Shown: positions 23,701-35,653, numbered from the stretch's first letter. The stretch: 64,000 nt of DNA from Paramarasmius palmivorus (GCA_037176845.1 JAYKXP010000017.1:186001-250000); one strand, 5' to 3'. Notes: generated by a model from the letters alone, not told the origin. A program made the numbers and translations.

Positions 23701-24613
23701 AGGCGAGTATGAAAGGACCGCTCGTGAGGAGATCGCGATGATTGAGAGTAAGGCAGCTTGAAACCATGTTATTTCTTTTGTGGTCTAACCATGGAATTTA
23801 CGTCAGACGTCTGGAAGAAACGCAATGTAACACGACCGCCTAAGTTGACCTACGTTGTCGTCGGGAAAGGGTAGCGTAACCTCTTACAGTAATCGTTTTC
23901 ATGCTCACCAGTGTCTTAGCCACCACATAGTCTTCTTCCCCGGCGCCAGCAGTGATGCCTGCGATGATAAGGGCAATTGCAAGGCCGGCTTTGTTACGAA
24001 GGAGGCAGATATTCCGAGTGCTCTGGCCCCTGACTTTTATCTTATGTCTCATCCGGGTGCCCTAGGAAGTAGGTCCTTTCTCCTCGGAGCCCCAGCTTGT
24101 GGATTAACATACGACTCATCATTCTAGCGTCTCGTTCTAGTCATTACATCGTTCTTCGGGACGACAACCAGGCGGGAATTGAAGGGTAAGAGAACATTTC
24201 CTTTGACCATTACTTGTATTCTCACAGCCATCTACCGTAGCATTCAAAACCTTGCATACTCCTTGTGTCACGTCTACGCTCGTGCTACTCGTTCTGTATC
24301 GATCCCTGCGCCGGTTTATTGTATGTCCTCTCACATTTGCTCTTTGCCCCCATTTCTAATGTACTCATTTGATGCAGATGCAGATGTAAGTTTTGCACGA
24401 AAAACTTGCCACCGGTCTTCTAATCTACTATTCCCTACCCAACAGCTTGCGTGTTCTCGTTTGGCGTTCCACATTTCACCAGACTCTCAGATCCGTTTTG
24501 GAGACACTGGAAGCGTTGCCAGCGGAGGACAAGACCAGGTCGATTTAGAACAGTGGGCCAGGGAGTACGGCAAGATTAACTCCAATATGGAAAATTCAAT
24601 GTACTTTCTCTGA
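20795..24613 (+). CDS. Argonaute protein, RNA silencing (copy 1)
   Basis: Small-RNA guided effector of RNA interference, cytoplasmic or nuclear. The N-terminus is Arg/Gly-rich (M-Y-R-G-R-G-R-E), a likely methylated RGG tail. Domains follow in order over many short exons: N domain (P-E-I-F-G-S-L-P-I-Y-D-G), linker 1 (G-L-E-L-L-H-G-F-F-Q), PAZ around 21890-22200 (R-I-R-G-L-V), linker 2, MID (I-M-V-I-V-I-L-P), and PIWI from about 23180. Catalytic residues are kept: Asp in G-A-D-V-G-H, Glu in R-Q-E-K-I, Asp in F-R-D-G-L-S-E-G, and Asp in Y-Y-A-D, so D-E-D-D with Asp in place of the animal His. It ends S-M-Y-F-L, the family's usual terminus. It is convergent with ATP7 250 bp away. A paralogue lies at 58571. 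Slicing is likely but not proven. Confidence 0.92.
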
Positions 24614-24863
24614 AAGTGCAGTGGATTACTTTTCTCACTTCTTCTGTCCGAAGCTTGAACACCACTGGCAGCAAGTTTTGTTGTGATAATTGTATATCGG
24701 AAACACCTGTTTGTATCGTGAAATGGCCTTGTGCAGATAAATGACTAGATGAAAGTGTATACCACAGTTCATGTCTCCGAGAAGCATTATGATATCTCGA
24801 GCACAGTCCAGCGAGGAAACGTGAATAATGAATGCTAGTATTTCTATGCGACACAGACCGAAA

Positions 24864-25659
24864 TTACATGACATTAAGGTCTCCGAACTTCTCCCTATAA
24901 CCTGTCCCACAGCGTCAACTACAGTGGAAGAGAAATGAAAGAATAGTCGCGTACCCGGCACGCTCCATTTGCCCTTCTTCATCATCGTCTCTACTGTTTG
25001 GATGATACGTGGGTGAGCCTCGCCAACGTCATCGGCCTGTATTGAAAATGTTCAGAAGTCGCTGCGGAAAGAAAGGTGAAAGGACATACGGTGAGCTGGT
25101 CGAAGGGCCGGGCCTCTTCTATGTTTGCTAGAGTAGCCTGGAGCTCTTTAATTTCAGCGTCGACCTTCTCCTCGGTCTCCTTTGCATTTGCGAGCTATGA
25201 CCCACAGTCAGCTACAGTGCTCCCACGATGGGGATCTGGGGAAGGACTCACGGCCTTGGCCTCGAACGTCTCAATAGCCTTGACGTGCGCGCTAACATCG
25301 TAAGTCACAGGCTTGAACTCCTTCAAAATCTTTTCAGCCTCGTCAACGATAGCCTTGTTCTTCAAGACGTTTCGATAGTGTGCGAAATCGACGGTGGTGG
25401 GTTGGGAAGCGTATTGGCCATGGATACGTTGTGCTTCGCTGTGACGCTTACGGAAGGCTTGGACGGCAGCAACAGTCTCTGTATGAAGAATAAGAAAATT
25501 TGGATCATAAAGCAGAGTCTTGGAACGCACCCTTTCCGAGACCGAGAGAGGTATAAATACGGGTGAAATCCTGGATGGAACCGTGTCATGGTTTGACGCA
25601 AAATTTGCGGAGTTGAATGAACTCACCACCGCTGCAGCGGCTGTTCTAGCAGCAGCCAT
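24864..25659 (-). CDS. ATP7: ATP synthase subunit d, mitochondrial (ATP7)
   Basis: Peripheral-stalk subunit of F1Fo ATP synthase. The start exon 25627..25659 reads [11 protein letters not shown]; the next gives [13 protein letters not shown]. The core exon has [25 protein letters not shown] and F-K-P-V-T-Y-D-V. Then come A-N-A-K-E-T-E and A-R-P-F-D-Q-L-T. The end [20 protein letters not shown] is nearly the same as in yeast Atp7. The last intron interrupts P-G-Y. The stop is at 24864. Confidence 0.95.
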
Positions 25660-26228
25660 ATCCTATTCCACAGAAAGATATTAAGTCCAATGAGCAGGTG
25701 AAAGAGGGAGACAGAAGTCGTACTTTTCAAGGGAGTGGGGTTAGTGGTAGTGGTCGGCGACCAGGCAAACTGCAGTCGCCCGAGTGCATCCGTAGAATTC
25801 CCACGCTGAGACCCACATCGCGACCTGTGCTCTGCCTGCACTTATAATTATTCCCATACCTCAGCCTATCCAATTCAGTGGTTTTTATCCTTTTTTTCTA
25901 TCAGACGTTCCTTTACATGGTCGAATCATGAAATCGTATTCAGGGATTCCTCACTTGTTTACCTTGGAGACATGACAATGGCCATATCAATGAACGTGAC
26001 GAGTTCACAAAATCAAGACGAGGAGACGTTACAAACTCTCTCAAAAGAGGCAGGTCATAAACCAATGGGTCTGAACATACATGTCAAGGTGAGAGTGGTA
26101 GCACATTATCGGCCTGGCTAGAGGCCCGAGGGCCTAAAGCGTGCCTTTTCAAATTTAAAATTCCCTTTGACGCGTTCTTTGTCTTTCTCCTTCACCACCA
26201 GGACATTCAGTATCCCCTGCAAGTGGCC
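25660..26228. other. Divergent intergenic region, ATP7 / F-box-like gene
   Basis: No extra gene is seen. Promoters of both flanking genes should lie here; a polypyrimidine tract precedes the plus-strand start around 26180-26210. Confidence 0.5.
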
Positions 26229-27419
26229 ATGGGTCAGAAAAACTGGCTCCCTTCTCCAGATGCTATCCAGACAAGGATAACTCGCTTCCTCGCCCCGGCT
26301 ACCGACTTGAAGCCAAAAAAGCTCAAGATCAAGAACCGCAGACCTTTCACTGGACTACCTCTCAATATCAAAGTGGAAATATGCGCGTGGTGTGCGTACA
26401 TGCACAGGGACATGGTAACGAGTCTCATGTTGGTCTGCAAAGCAGTATGCAGTCGGTATGTGCCGGTATCTATCTTCGTCGCGGTCTCCTGATCTGTCTT
26501 CAGAGTGGAGGAATTACGGTTTCAGTTTGTTACCATACGAGGCACTGAAGGACTTCATCGCTTCACGGATTTGGTCAGGCAAAAACCAGAGGGCTTTTTG
26601 GCATCTCGTGTAGAGGCGCTCTGTCTCTCGGACGCGCCAGTTGAAGAATGCACTGAGCTTCTGCGAAAGTGCAGCGCTCTTCAACATCTCGGTGTTGACA
26701 ACGTTCGAATCGATCCAGACGACTTTGACGAGGAACCCGAGCTCAACGATCCATGGCATCTGGAACAACGGAAATGGCTGAAATGCATCTCCCAACTACC
26801 CCTGCGTAGCTTGACAGTAGTGACCGGTCATCGGACGTGGTGGATAGCAAATGACATTTTTGCGGCTACCAATCTGTCCAGCTCCCTCACTCATCTCGAC
26901 CTCCGAGACACAACCGACTGGGATTTACCCCTTCAATACGCATACTTTCCCAACCTCACGCACATCACCGTACATCAACGCAGACAGTATGATCATCGAC
27001 TTCCAAACTGGCGGAAAATCAACCAGAATGGAGAGGAGAGGCTTATGGATAACATCAAGGAATGTTTGGAGCACGTTGACAAATTAGAAGTACTGGTGGT
27101 GTTCATCGTTGACGCTGTCACGTTCTTCGAAGAGTTCAGAAACCCACCTCCCGGACCTTTCAAATATCCGCGTGGAAGCCCTAAGGAATATCTGAAGAAA
27201 GAAGAGGACCGTATTACCGCGAAGCTTCGGTCCGAAGGGCACTGGGATGATCGGATTGTCATCATGGAGAACCCAACGCTAGAAGCAGAGTACGACGAAT
27301 GCAGTCATTTCGATGGTTGGAATGAGCAGTGGAAGGACAGTGTTGTTCCGTCGGAAGACAACTTCTGGATGGAAGCCGAAAAGATTGTTGAGGCTCGTCG
27401 ACAATCACAGCGCGGATAG
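26229..27419 (+). CDS. F-box/LRR-like protein
   Basis: Two exons (26229..26455 and 26504..27419) give 380 aa. The N-terminal part has an F-box-like segment L-P-L-N-I-K-V-E-I-C-A-W-C-A-Y-M, followed by S-L-M-L-V-C-K-A-V-C-S-R, the usual 'L-V-C-K' of such domains. The rest holds irregular leucine-rich units (L-R-K-C-S-A-L-Q-H-L; L-T-H-L-D-L-R-D), then an acidic, charged tail. Proteins of this type are numerous in agaricomycetes and often serve as substrate receptors of SCF ubiquitin ligases; the F-box here is weak and binding to Skp1 is inference. The intron splits an Arg codon. Another in-frame GTG lies two codons earlier, but ATG at 26229 is preferred. Confidence 0.7.
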
Positions 27420-27660
27420 AGCAAGGTTCGTCCTCCTCCATGGTCCGTAGTTTTGACTCAAATATAGACCCAGGGCCTTTTTGATCTCACATACATCTCG
27501 GAACAAATTTACAGTTTAGAGAAGCAGAATATGTCTAATGTCCAGGAATGATCAATATAGAATACCTTTGAAAGGGCTAACAAGCGCCCGTCAACAAAAT
27601 TATTACGTCGTTTTGCGGCATGCAACACTACACCATTACAGTAACAATGTTCTTCCGACT

Positions 27661-27961
27661 TCACGATGTAAGTTCTAGGATGAGAAGCTCCTGTTCTCGC
27701 AAAGACTTGTAGTGAGCTTCCAAGTCGCGCGCCTCAGGCGAGTCCTACATTTTCTAAGACTCGATAATGACGCTGACACGTTCTCCGTTATACAGCGTCG
27801 CGCATTCATATTTCGCGTCAGCACTTTCAATTCGGGCAATGTCAGTGTCTTTTCTAGGCTCTATCGGTCCGAACGTCAGCAGGCTGAGGCGATAACCTAA
27901 TGTCCAATTTGAAATTGCTTCGGTGATCGTAGAGCCGAACCAATGCGTATCCTACGCTCAT
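27661..27961 (-). CDS. Possible small unassigned protein
   Basis: Minus-strand stretches read as protein in more than one frame: MSVGYALVRLYDHRSNFKLD at the start (27961) and D-S-P-E-A-R-D-L-E-A-H-Y-K-S-L-R-E at the end (stop 27661). A 43-nt intron could join the first part to K-D-T-D-I-A-R-I-E-S-A-D; the last join would need an intron of only about 33 nt. The putative start lies 53 bp from the divergent dehydrogenase start, which is very tight. I do not recognise a family. Confidence 0.3.
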
Positions 27962-27965
27962 ACAG

Positions 27966-27972
27966 TATAAAA
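27966..27972 (+). promoter_or_regulatory. TATA box of the dehydrogenase gene
   Basis: TATAAAA lies about 42 bp before the ATG at 28014. Confidence 0.5.
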
Positions 27973-28013
27973 TCACTGTCCGCCAGTGCGTTCTTCGTCA
28001 CTGCATACCTACT

Positions 28014-28977
28014 ATGTTCGGTCCAGATTATAGCCAATTCAATCCAGAACGCGACATCCCAGACCTCGACGGCAAGGTCTTCTTCATCACTGGAGGTACG
28101 TGTTCATGATAACTGAAGAGAAGTCCCATAACCTGACGAGCATAAAGGAACCGCCGGTATAGGCAAAGAGGCCATTCTACTTCTTGCCAGACACAGACCT
28201 ACACACATCTATTTCAGTGGCCGCGACGTTAGGAAGGGCAACGCTGTCATGGAAGAGGTCAAATCTCAGGTTCCAGACGCCCAAATCACCTTCATCGAAT
28301 GCGACCTTGCGTCCCTTCACTCCGTAAAGGACGCAGCGAACGAGTTCCTTTCCCTCTCATCTCGTCTGGATGTCCTCATGTGCAACGCGGGAATCATGGC
28401 CTTGCCACCGGGTCTTACGGAGGACGGCTACGAGCTTCAGTTTGGGACGAATCACCTCGGTCATGCCCTCCTCATCAAACTCCTTCTTCCAGCTCTTCGC
28501 CAGAGTGACGATGGACGCATCGTCAACCTCTCTTCCACGGGATACATCGCTCATCCTGTGGGCGGTATCATCTTCAAGGACCTCCGCACTCCACAAGACA
28601 TGGCTATGCTTGGTCCGAGCACACGTTATGCGCAGAGCAAACTAGCCAATGTTCTCTACGCTATGGAGCTTGCGCGTCGGTACCCAAACATCACGTCGGT
28701 GGCCATTCATCCTGGTGTCGTCAACACCGGGCTAATGACTTCCGCCACTCCTAGTTCACAAAGAATGATTGCGGTGACATTATCATGGCAAATGACTACC
28801 CCAGAGCGTGGCGCGTATAATCAAGTATGGGCAGCTACGTGTGACAAGAGCAAGCTTGTCAATGGTGGTTTCTATAGACCGGTCGGGCAGTTGACAAAGA
28901 CGTGTCGGGATGGGCATAATGCAGAGCTAAGTGAGAAGCTGTGGGACTGGACTCAAGCCGAGTTGAAGGACTACTGA
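28014..28977 (+). CDS. Short-chain dehydrogenase/reductase (intact copy)
   Basis: NAD(P)-dependent oxidoreductase of the classical/retinol-dehydrogenase-like type, 303 aa. Exon 1 is 28014..28095, exon 2 28148..28977. The Rossmann motif T-G-G-T-A-G-I-G-K spans the intron. Next come C-D-L-A-S-L, the N-A-G-I motif, catalytic Ser in N-L-S-S-T-G-Y, and the catalytic pair in R-Y-A-Q-S-K (Tyr and Lys). The basic residue after the second strand (S-G-R-D) suggests NADP(H). A tandem copy with frameshifts follows at 29577. The substrate cannot be told. Confidence 0.9.
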
Positions 28978-29576
28978 AGGGGGTACCTGTTCGATCTGCT
29001 CTTTGTACGTACTGTAATGTTTGAATGCATACTAAGTTATGACTGTTTATGTGAGGGCGCTGGTGTCAGATTCATTGATTAGCTGGTATCAAAGTGGACT
29101 AAGAGAAAGAGACTGTAGGCTCTGAAGTTGGCTCCACGATGCCAGCTACTCCTTCAAAAGGACACTGTTTCCAAAATGATATTTTGTCCTTGGGCTGGCG
29201 ACGCGTGAAACGAGGTTGAGGGGGCGGCGTCGTGCTCAGTGAATGGCTTGGACAATCAGGCTGACGCAAGAGTGAAACAGTTCTGGGACGCCTACTTATG
29301 GGCAATTGCAAGCAGGCAAGACGACAGAGGTCTCAAGCGCGATCGCGAAATGTCACATGCCTTTTGTGGTATCATGTGACCCTGGCTTAGACTCAGAGTC
29401 TAGACCGCTTCACCAACTTGAACAAGAACCTCACCGGACTCGAACAACACTCGTTCCTTGAAGCTTGAAGAACAAGAGATCAAAAGACTCTAAGACTCAT
29501 GTCGGGTGGAGCCTTCCAAATCATTCCATGAAATCCACTCGCTCTGACCAGTAGGGGCTTTTCCTGGTACTTCACC
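28978..29576. other. Intergenic between the two dehydrogenase copies
   Basis: About 600 bp without a supported gene; it holds the 3' UTR of copy 1 and the former promoter of copy 2. Confidence 0.5.
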
Positions 29577-30546
29577 ATGGCCTCTGTTCAGACCCAGCTC
29601 CATCCAGAACATGAAATCCCGAATCTCTCTGGAAAAGTCTTCTTTGTCACAGGAGGTACGACTATATATTGGCGCTGAACGAAATCATACTCACCTAACC
29701 CCTGCACCAAGGAACGGCTGGCATAGGAAAATCGACCGTTTCCCTTTTGTCTAAACATCAGGCAGAGCATATCTATTTCAGCGGTCGTAACTCTCAAAAC
29801 GCCCAAGCCATCATAGACGAAGTCAACTCTCAGTTTCCCGGTGTCCGAATCACCTTCATCGAATGCGACCTAGCTTCGCTACAGTCCGTCAATAATGCAG
29901 CGAGCGCTTTTATTTCCCTATCATCTCGCCTCGATGTCCTCATCTGTAATGCGGGAGTTATGGCATTGCCATCTGGTCTCACCAAGGACGGCTACGAAAT
30001 ACAGTTTGGGATAAATCACCTCGGGCACGCTCTTCTCATCAAACTCCTTCTCCTGACTCTCCTTCGGAGCAGCGATGCTCGCATCGTCAACCTCTCTTTC
30101 TCAAGGGTACCTGGCTCATCCAATGGGTGGGATCGTCTTCGAGGACCTCCGTTCGCCCCAAGACATGACTGCATTCGGTCCAATGATTCGCTATGCTCAA
30201 AGTAAACTTGCCAACATTCTTTACGCTGCTGAATTGGCGCGTAGATACCCTAGTATCACGTCGGTATCCATTCACCCTGGTGTGATCAACACTGGGTTGA
30301 TGAGTGGTGCTACACCTGCGTCGCAGAGAATCATCGCGTGGACCTTGTGGTGGAAGATGACTACTCCGGAACATGGGGCATATAATTCAGTGTGGGCGGC
30401 TACCTGCGACAAGAGCAAGCTTGTCAATGGGGTATTATGAGCCGGTTGGGAAGCTGACGGGAAGGTACCGGGACGGGAATAATTCAAAGTTGGCGGAGCA
30501 ACTGTGGGATTGGACTGAGGCCGAATTAAGGGATTATAGGTGCTAA
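29577..30546 (+). pseudogene. Short-chain dehydrogenase, frameshifted tandem copy
   Basis: Same exon layout as the intact copy: exon 1 29577..29655 starts MASVQTQLHPEHEIPNLSGK and exon 2 starts at 29712. Motifs T-G-G-T-A-G-I-G, C-N-A-G-V and R-Y-A-Q-S-K are present. The frame is broken twice relative to copy 1: one extra base just after the catalytic Ser region (about 30094-30110), and two bases fewer after K-L-V-N-G (about 30427-30432). The tail still reads L-W-D-W-T-E-A-E-L-R-D-Y in the third frame. Both breaks sit next to short homopolymers (TTT, GGGG), so sequencing error is possible. Otherwise it is a young pseudogene. Confidence 0.8.
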
Positions 30547-30945
30547 TTACTGCTTGTTCTCCGAGTTAGCTACAGTGTACAATATTCCGCCATCTTAAAA
30601 AATCCATTGTTGCTCCGGAATATAGCCCGACGAGAGACCATTTCGCGCACACGCAGGAATTATCAGTGGATGGGGAATTGATAAGGCACCACAAGAACTG
30701 AATTGAAATTCTGTGTGATCCGGGAGACTTGCTCTTGTCTTTGACCACCATCATCCACATTCCCGCTCACATGCAACTATGGCCATGAAGATTCATACGT
30801 CTTGTACGACAGCCAGTCATTCCCGTTACACTGGGTCCGAGAACTCAAGCAAAAATCGCCGTTGATCTGCCGTTCAACGGCTTGTCATCTTGACAAGTAC
30901 TTATTTCCTTTACTCCCAACCAGCACACACTGCCGCTCCTTTCGA
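30547..30945. other. Intergenic upstream of the mannosidase
   Basis: No supported feature; presumably the promoter and 5' UTR of the GH47 gene. Confidence 0.5.
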
Positions 30946-33561
30946 ATGTCAGAGTTTGAACGAAATCTTCGACGAAGACGGGTAGAACTTCAGTTCAGGA
31001 GGATTCTTCGTGAGTTCAACTGACAACTGTAACCCATCCCCTTCAACCTGTTGGACTGACCAACATTCTACAGAACACCTGTCCAAGTATCCGCCATGGA
31101 TGTACGTCCTCGCGCTAGGACTTTTTAGCTTCGTCTCATACGTGCGCTGTCAAATTATGCATGCTTTCTCGACGCTAACTGTGTTCATAGATGCTCGTCT
31201 GGCCTGTCAATGAAGTAACGCAAAGCAAACTAGAAGTTTCCCCGTTGTCGTATTCCGACACTACAGAGTCCGATGGACTGTTCCCCTCATTTGTCGGTGG
31301 CTCAGAGGCTACCTTACACACCATCCAGACTGATAGGCAAAAGGCGGTAGTCAATGCCTTTAAGGTCCGGTCATCTCGTCACACTAGGAAGGTCTTCATG
31401 CTAATGATACCCCATTTAGCATGCATGGAGGGCTTATGGTCTGTATCTTCATGGTGTTCGCACTGTTAACATTCTCCTGACCATGGCCCATATAGAACGC
31501 GATGCAATGGGCAAAGATGAATACCACCCCAAAAGTCACCGAGGTACTGATTTCTCAACCAATGGTGGAATTGGGTATTTCATCGTCGATTCCCTTGATA
31601 CAATGCATCTCATGGGGCTGCGGTCCGAATACAACCGCGCCAGGAAGTGGATTATGGACGAACTGTCTTTTGACAAAAACGGGATGTATATCACTTTTGA
31701 GGTCCGTTCAGTCACCCATCGTCTGCGGAGGTGAAGCTAACTGCGTGTTCTTTTACATCTAGATCACTATCAGGGTCTTGGGAGGTCTTCTGAGCGCGTA
31801 TTTTCTCACATCGGACCCCTTATACCGCGACCGTGCGATTGACCTTGGTGAGCGTATCCTTCCGGCGTTCAATACACCGTCTGGTCTGCCCGTCTCCTAT
31901 GTCAATCTAGCCAAGTCAAAGGAAACGCAAACGGGCATGAGTGGTGCTCTTGGGAACATTGCAGAAGTTGCGTCTCTTCAGCTCGAGTTCAAGTACTTGG
32001 CAGAAGTCGCGAAGAACGAGACCTTTTGGAGAAAGGCCGAGAATGTGATGGCAGTTGTTAACCAGGCACTACCGGAGGATGGGCTGGCACCAATCTCTAT
32101 CGAGTGGGTCTCTTGTCTGAAGGGTTTCCGCTGCGTAAAATTGACATTGGTAAAGCGTATATGGCGGCAAATTCATGGATTCGGAGATTAGGCTGGGATC
32201 TAGAGGAGACTCGTACTACGAATATTTATTGTGCGTCAAGTCATCCTTGGAATACCTTACCTTTTGGTAGCTGACACTACCGATAGGAAGCAATATCTGC
32301 AAACGGTTGGGTTGTTCTATGCCTAGTTTGCAGCTTGTACTTATCACAAAGAATAGGAGCGGACGGAACCTATTTACAAGAAGGTACGCGAAGCCCAGCC
32401 ATTTGGAATCTAGGCTCACTGGCTGCACAGATGTACGATATAGCAATGAAGAGTGTTCAAGAGAAAATGGTAAAAAAGACGCCCACCAAGAAGCTGACCT
32501 ATATTGCCCCTTTGACACCGCAAAGACTCCTCAAGGGCGGCAAGTACGTACTAATTCACGAGAATGTCTACATCTGCATCTAACCTTTCCGCGAATAGAA
32601 CATGGAGTACCGGGAACCGCCAGGAGCACCTCGTCTGTTTCCTCGCTGGCTCCTTAATGCTTGGCGCTACAACATCAGGCGCATTATCCCAAAAGGTCTC
32701 TGTGCCTCCACTACCCGAAGAATTGACGCCACAAGGGCGGAGGGATTGGCAAACTGGCGTCGAGCTGTTGGAGACGTGCATGCGCACACATGAGACCGCA
32801 ACGTGAGTCAGGATGAATGGAAGTGATAATGACGGTCACTGACGCGATTTCAGTGGGCTCTCGCCAGAGATCGTGACATTTGGTATGGACCCTGATGGCT
32901 CGGATCGTGATTGGTACATCCAGGACAGCAAGTAAGATTCTTGCTACAACGTCTGATCATTGCTGACCGACACCCAGCATGAACAGAGGCGGAACACCTG
33001 TTTATGATGCTCGTTATATGTTACGGTACATACTTATCCCTTCCGCATCTCATCGTCCTAACGATTCTGCTGTAGCCCAGAGACAGTTGAATCATTGTTC
33101 ATTGCTTTCCGTCTCACAGGAGACCCAAGATATCGAGATTACGCCTGGAACATCTTTTCTGCCATTGAAAAACACTGCAGATTCAGCGAAGGAGGATATC
33201 TCACCGTATTACATGTGGACCAGACACCCGTACAACACTTTGATCAGATGGAAACGTTCATAATGGTATTTGACACCTTCTCCCGAATCAAAACTACCCA
33301 ACTGACTCGTTCCGGGCGAATAGAGTGAAACTCTCAAGTACCTGTATTTGATCTTTGGCGACTCAAGCGTGCTTCCGTTGAATGGTAAGTCTTCTTCCCA
33401 ACTCCTCGGGCAGATGCTTATGCTCCGTGCGCTATTCTAGAGGTTGTCTTCAACACCGAGGTGAGACGTCGGCGTATGGTCAAGTTGCAAGTATACTAAC
33501 ATTTTCGTAGGCACATCCTTTACCAGTTTTCAAGCCGAGTATCAAACCGGCCTTCACCTGA
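30946..33561 (+). CDS. Alpha-1,2-mannosidase, glycoside hydrolase family 47
   Basis: Trims alpha-1,2-linked mannose from N-glycans in the ER or Golgi. It is a type II membrane protein: a basic cytosolic N-terminus (M-S-E-F-E-R-N-L-R-R-R-R), then the anchor W-M-Y-V-L-A-L-G-L-F-S-F-V. The luminal catalytic domain spans a dozen or so small exons and shows family hallmarks: H-A-W-R-A-Y-E, G-G-I-G-Y-F-I-V-D-S-L-D-T-M, R-V-L-G-G-L-L-S-A-Y, G-S-R-G-D-S-Y-Y-E-Y-L, R-T-E-P-I-Y-K-K-M-Y-D, H-L-V-C-F-L-A-G, R-P-E-T-V-E-S-L, and N-T-E-A-H-P-L near the end (Ca-binding Thr). All blocks are in order with consistent phases. The usual loop Cys pair was not checked. It could be the ER MNS1 type or a Golgi type. 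Confidence 0.92.
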
Positions 33562-33760
33562 GCAATTCGCAGGTAATTCGGGTGAAGAAGTGGCGAGAGA
33601 TGATGTTGTATATAGTAAACTATACATTGGCTAATAGGACTAGGAAGATCTGTAAAGTTCCATCCGTGGTCTCCTGACCATGTAACCTGTACAGTAAATG
33701 ACCGTGAAGTGACGCAAGGCCCTATGACGCGAGCCGTACACGCGCCCGCAGCCACGAGGA

Positions 33761-33768
33761 TATAAAAG
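33761..33768 (+). promoter_or_regulatory. TATA box of the polytopic membrane gene
   Basis: TATAAAAG lies 40 bp before the ATG at 33808, inside a 246-bp gap after the mannosidase. Confidence 0.6.
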
Positions 33769-33807
33769 CCGACAACCACAGCTTTTCCTCGTACTCCCAT
33801 CCCCACA

Positions 33808-34670
33808 ATGGCAGACTCGTGGACAGACGGTCTCCTCCTCAAAATCGTAAACGTCATCGTTTATTTCCTCTTCCTTGGTTCCAATGTCTATACTGTCGCC
33901 TCTCCTCAAAACATCTATCTCTCTTCCAAGGTCACCTACATCACTCCGGCGTCATGGGCATTCGCAATTTGGTCCCTTATTCACCTTCTTCTCCTCGGCA
34001 CCATCATCTACCAGTTCTTCAGTGGTGGTAAAAAGGTCATCATTGATGGAGTCAGCTGGAGGTTCCCCTTATTGGGTGTGCTGAATGTCATCTACGTCAA
34101 CTTGTGGGCTGCACAATATTACATTGTTGCATTCGTATTTGCGCTGTTCGTTTCCAGCGCAGTCACGCATATCTATTACATCGTCAAGAAACATCATTCT
34201 CCCCAGAGCACTGCAGATGAAGTGTTCATTCACCTTCCCTTCTCCCTCTACCACGGTTGGACGACAGTCCTCGTCATCTTGACGGCATTCGAAGCCTTTG
34301 GTGTCGACGCGAATAATTCACCACCTGGTGTCTGGACCAAAGTTTTCGTCTTTTTGGGATTGTAAGTCATTGATTGAATTCATTGATGTCGTGATACTAA
34401 ACACCTCATTTCAGGTTCTTCCTTGAAGGAACAGCTGCAACCTACGCGTTCTCCAGCCCCGAAGGTGACCTTCCGGCTTCCATTGCCATTGCCTGGTCGC
34501 TTTTCGCCATCTTTGCACAACAGAAAACGTCTGCTTTCATTCACTGGTCCGCGTTGGCATTCGCTATCCTCGCACTAGTATGGGTTGTCAAAGGAGCTTT
34601 CGGGCTAAGCTCCAGGTTCCGAGGAGGTGTGAGGTTGGAGGATGAAGAGAGAGCTCCATTGGTTGGCTAA
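33808..34670 (+). CDS. Polytopic membrane protein, TspO/MBR-like (tentative)
   Basis: Two exons (33808..34361 and 34415..34670) give 269 aa with about seven hydrophobic helices. The segment [18 protein letters not shown] resembles the first part of tryptophan-rich TspO/MBR-like proteins, and later Trp/aromatic residues (W-A-A-Q-Y-Y, Y-H-G-W-T-T) fit. The C-terminus is short and charged (R-L-E-D-E-E-R). No catalytic motif is visible and the family call is from overall resemblance only. Transport or sensing roles would be speculation. Confidence 0.7.
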
Positions 34671-35229
34671 GTGACCGGGCTGAAATGAAAAGCTGCTTTT
34701 ACACGGCTATTTCAGCGAGCTATTTGAAACACGGTATTTAGCATGAACGGACTGGATCTTCCTTTCTCTCCTTATGATTTCTTCGCATGGTTTTCCTTCT
34801 TGCTTTCTCAAACTGTAATTGTATGGTGTATCTATAGGCACACAATCAATGTCTGCTTCATTCAAGCTATCAAAGCCGAGTGTACGGGTACAAAAAGGAA
34901 AAGTGTGTGCGGGCGGATCTTGGTCAATATGTAGACCGCAGACGTCAACGTCGGTAATGCAGATGGGTCATAATACAGTAACAAGGGGAAAAAATGAGGG
35001 TGGCGAGAGTCGGGATGATAAATCGATGAAAATGGGGAGCTATAATACAGTACGGTCATGAATGATGTAAAGATACAGTATTGCGGGCTGGATTGGTCGT
35101 GGATCATGTCATTCTATGCTTGAAACGAGCAAGGAGGTGGAGTTGGGGTGCGAATGGTAACCTATCGATGGGTTCAGAGCGGCCGAGCGGGAAGACGAGA
35201 TCAAGGCACAGGTGCATTTGTCCAGTGAA
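34671..35229. other. Intergenic, no supported gene
   Basis: A converging 3' region between the membrane protein and a small minus-strand gene. Nothing recognisable. Confidence 0.5.
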
Positions 35230-35653
35230 TCAAAAGCACCCCCAACGGCAAGCTCGTTTCTCCGCATTGTCGTCGTGTGATGGTTCAGCGGTGACTTCTA
35301 ACCCACTTGAGTGGCTCTCGGCTCCGCTTTCTCTGGGATCCAGGTCTTTTCTGCGACTCTTTTTCAACTTGCGACGTGCGATTCCGGCCACTGCGTAATC
35401 GAGATGTTCAAATAGCAGAGCTCCGTCCTCTACGGGCACTGAGGAATGTACGAACGGCGATGAAGTGGACGAGGGCTGTAAGGGCGCCATTTCTCTAGTC
35501 GTTTCTCCACACCGTAAAAGGATAGGTGAACCCGAACACGCTTGTGAGATATCAGCTACCTCCGGGACTTGAAAAGACGATCCAAAGAAAGCGCTTACAG
35601 TTAAAGAGAATTTCAAACACGGTCACGAAATACAGCCACTGGACAAGCTGCAT
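35230..35653 (-). CDS. Small unassigned protein with N-terminal hydrophobic segment
   Basis: Two exons (35599..35653 and 35230..35555), split by a 43-nt intron with a GTAAGC donor and GGTAG acceptor, give 126 aa. The start M-Q-L-V-Q-W-L-Y-F-V-T-V-F-E-I-L-F looks like a signal or anchor. The remainder is polar, with a basic patch R-R-K-L-K-K-S-R-R-K and an end rich in charged residues. I do not recognise a family. The first exon lies within a longer open frame, so the start could be further upstream. Confidence 0.4.
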
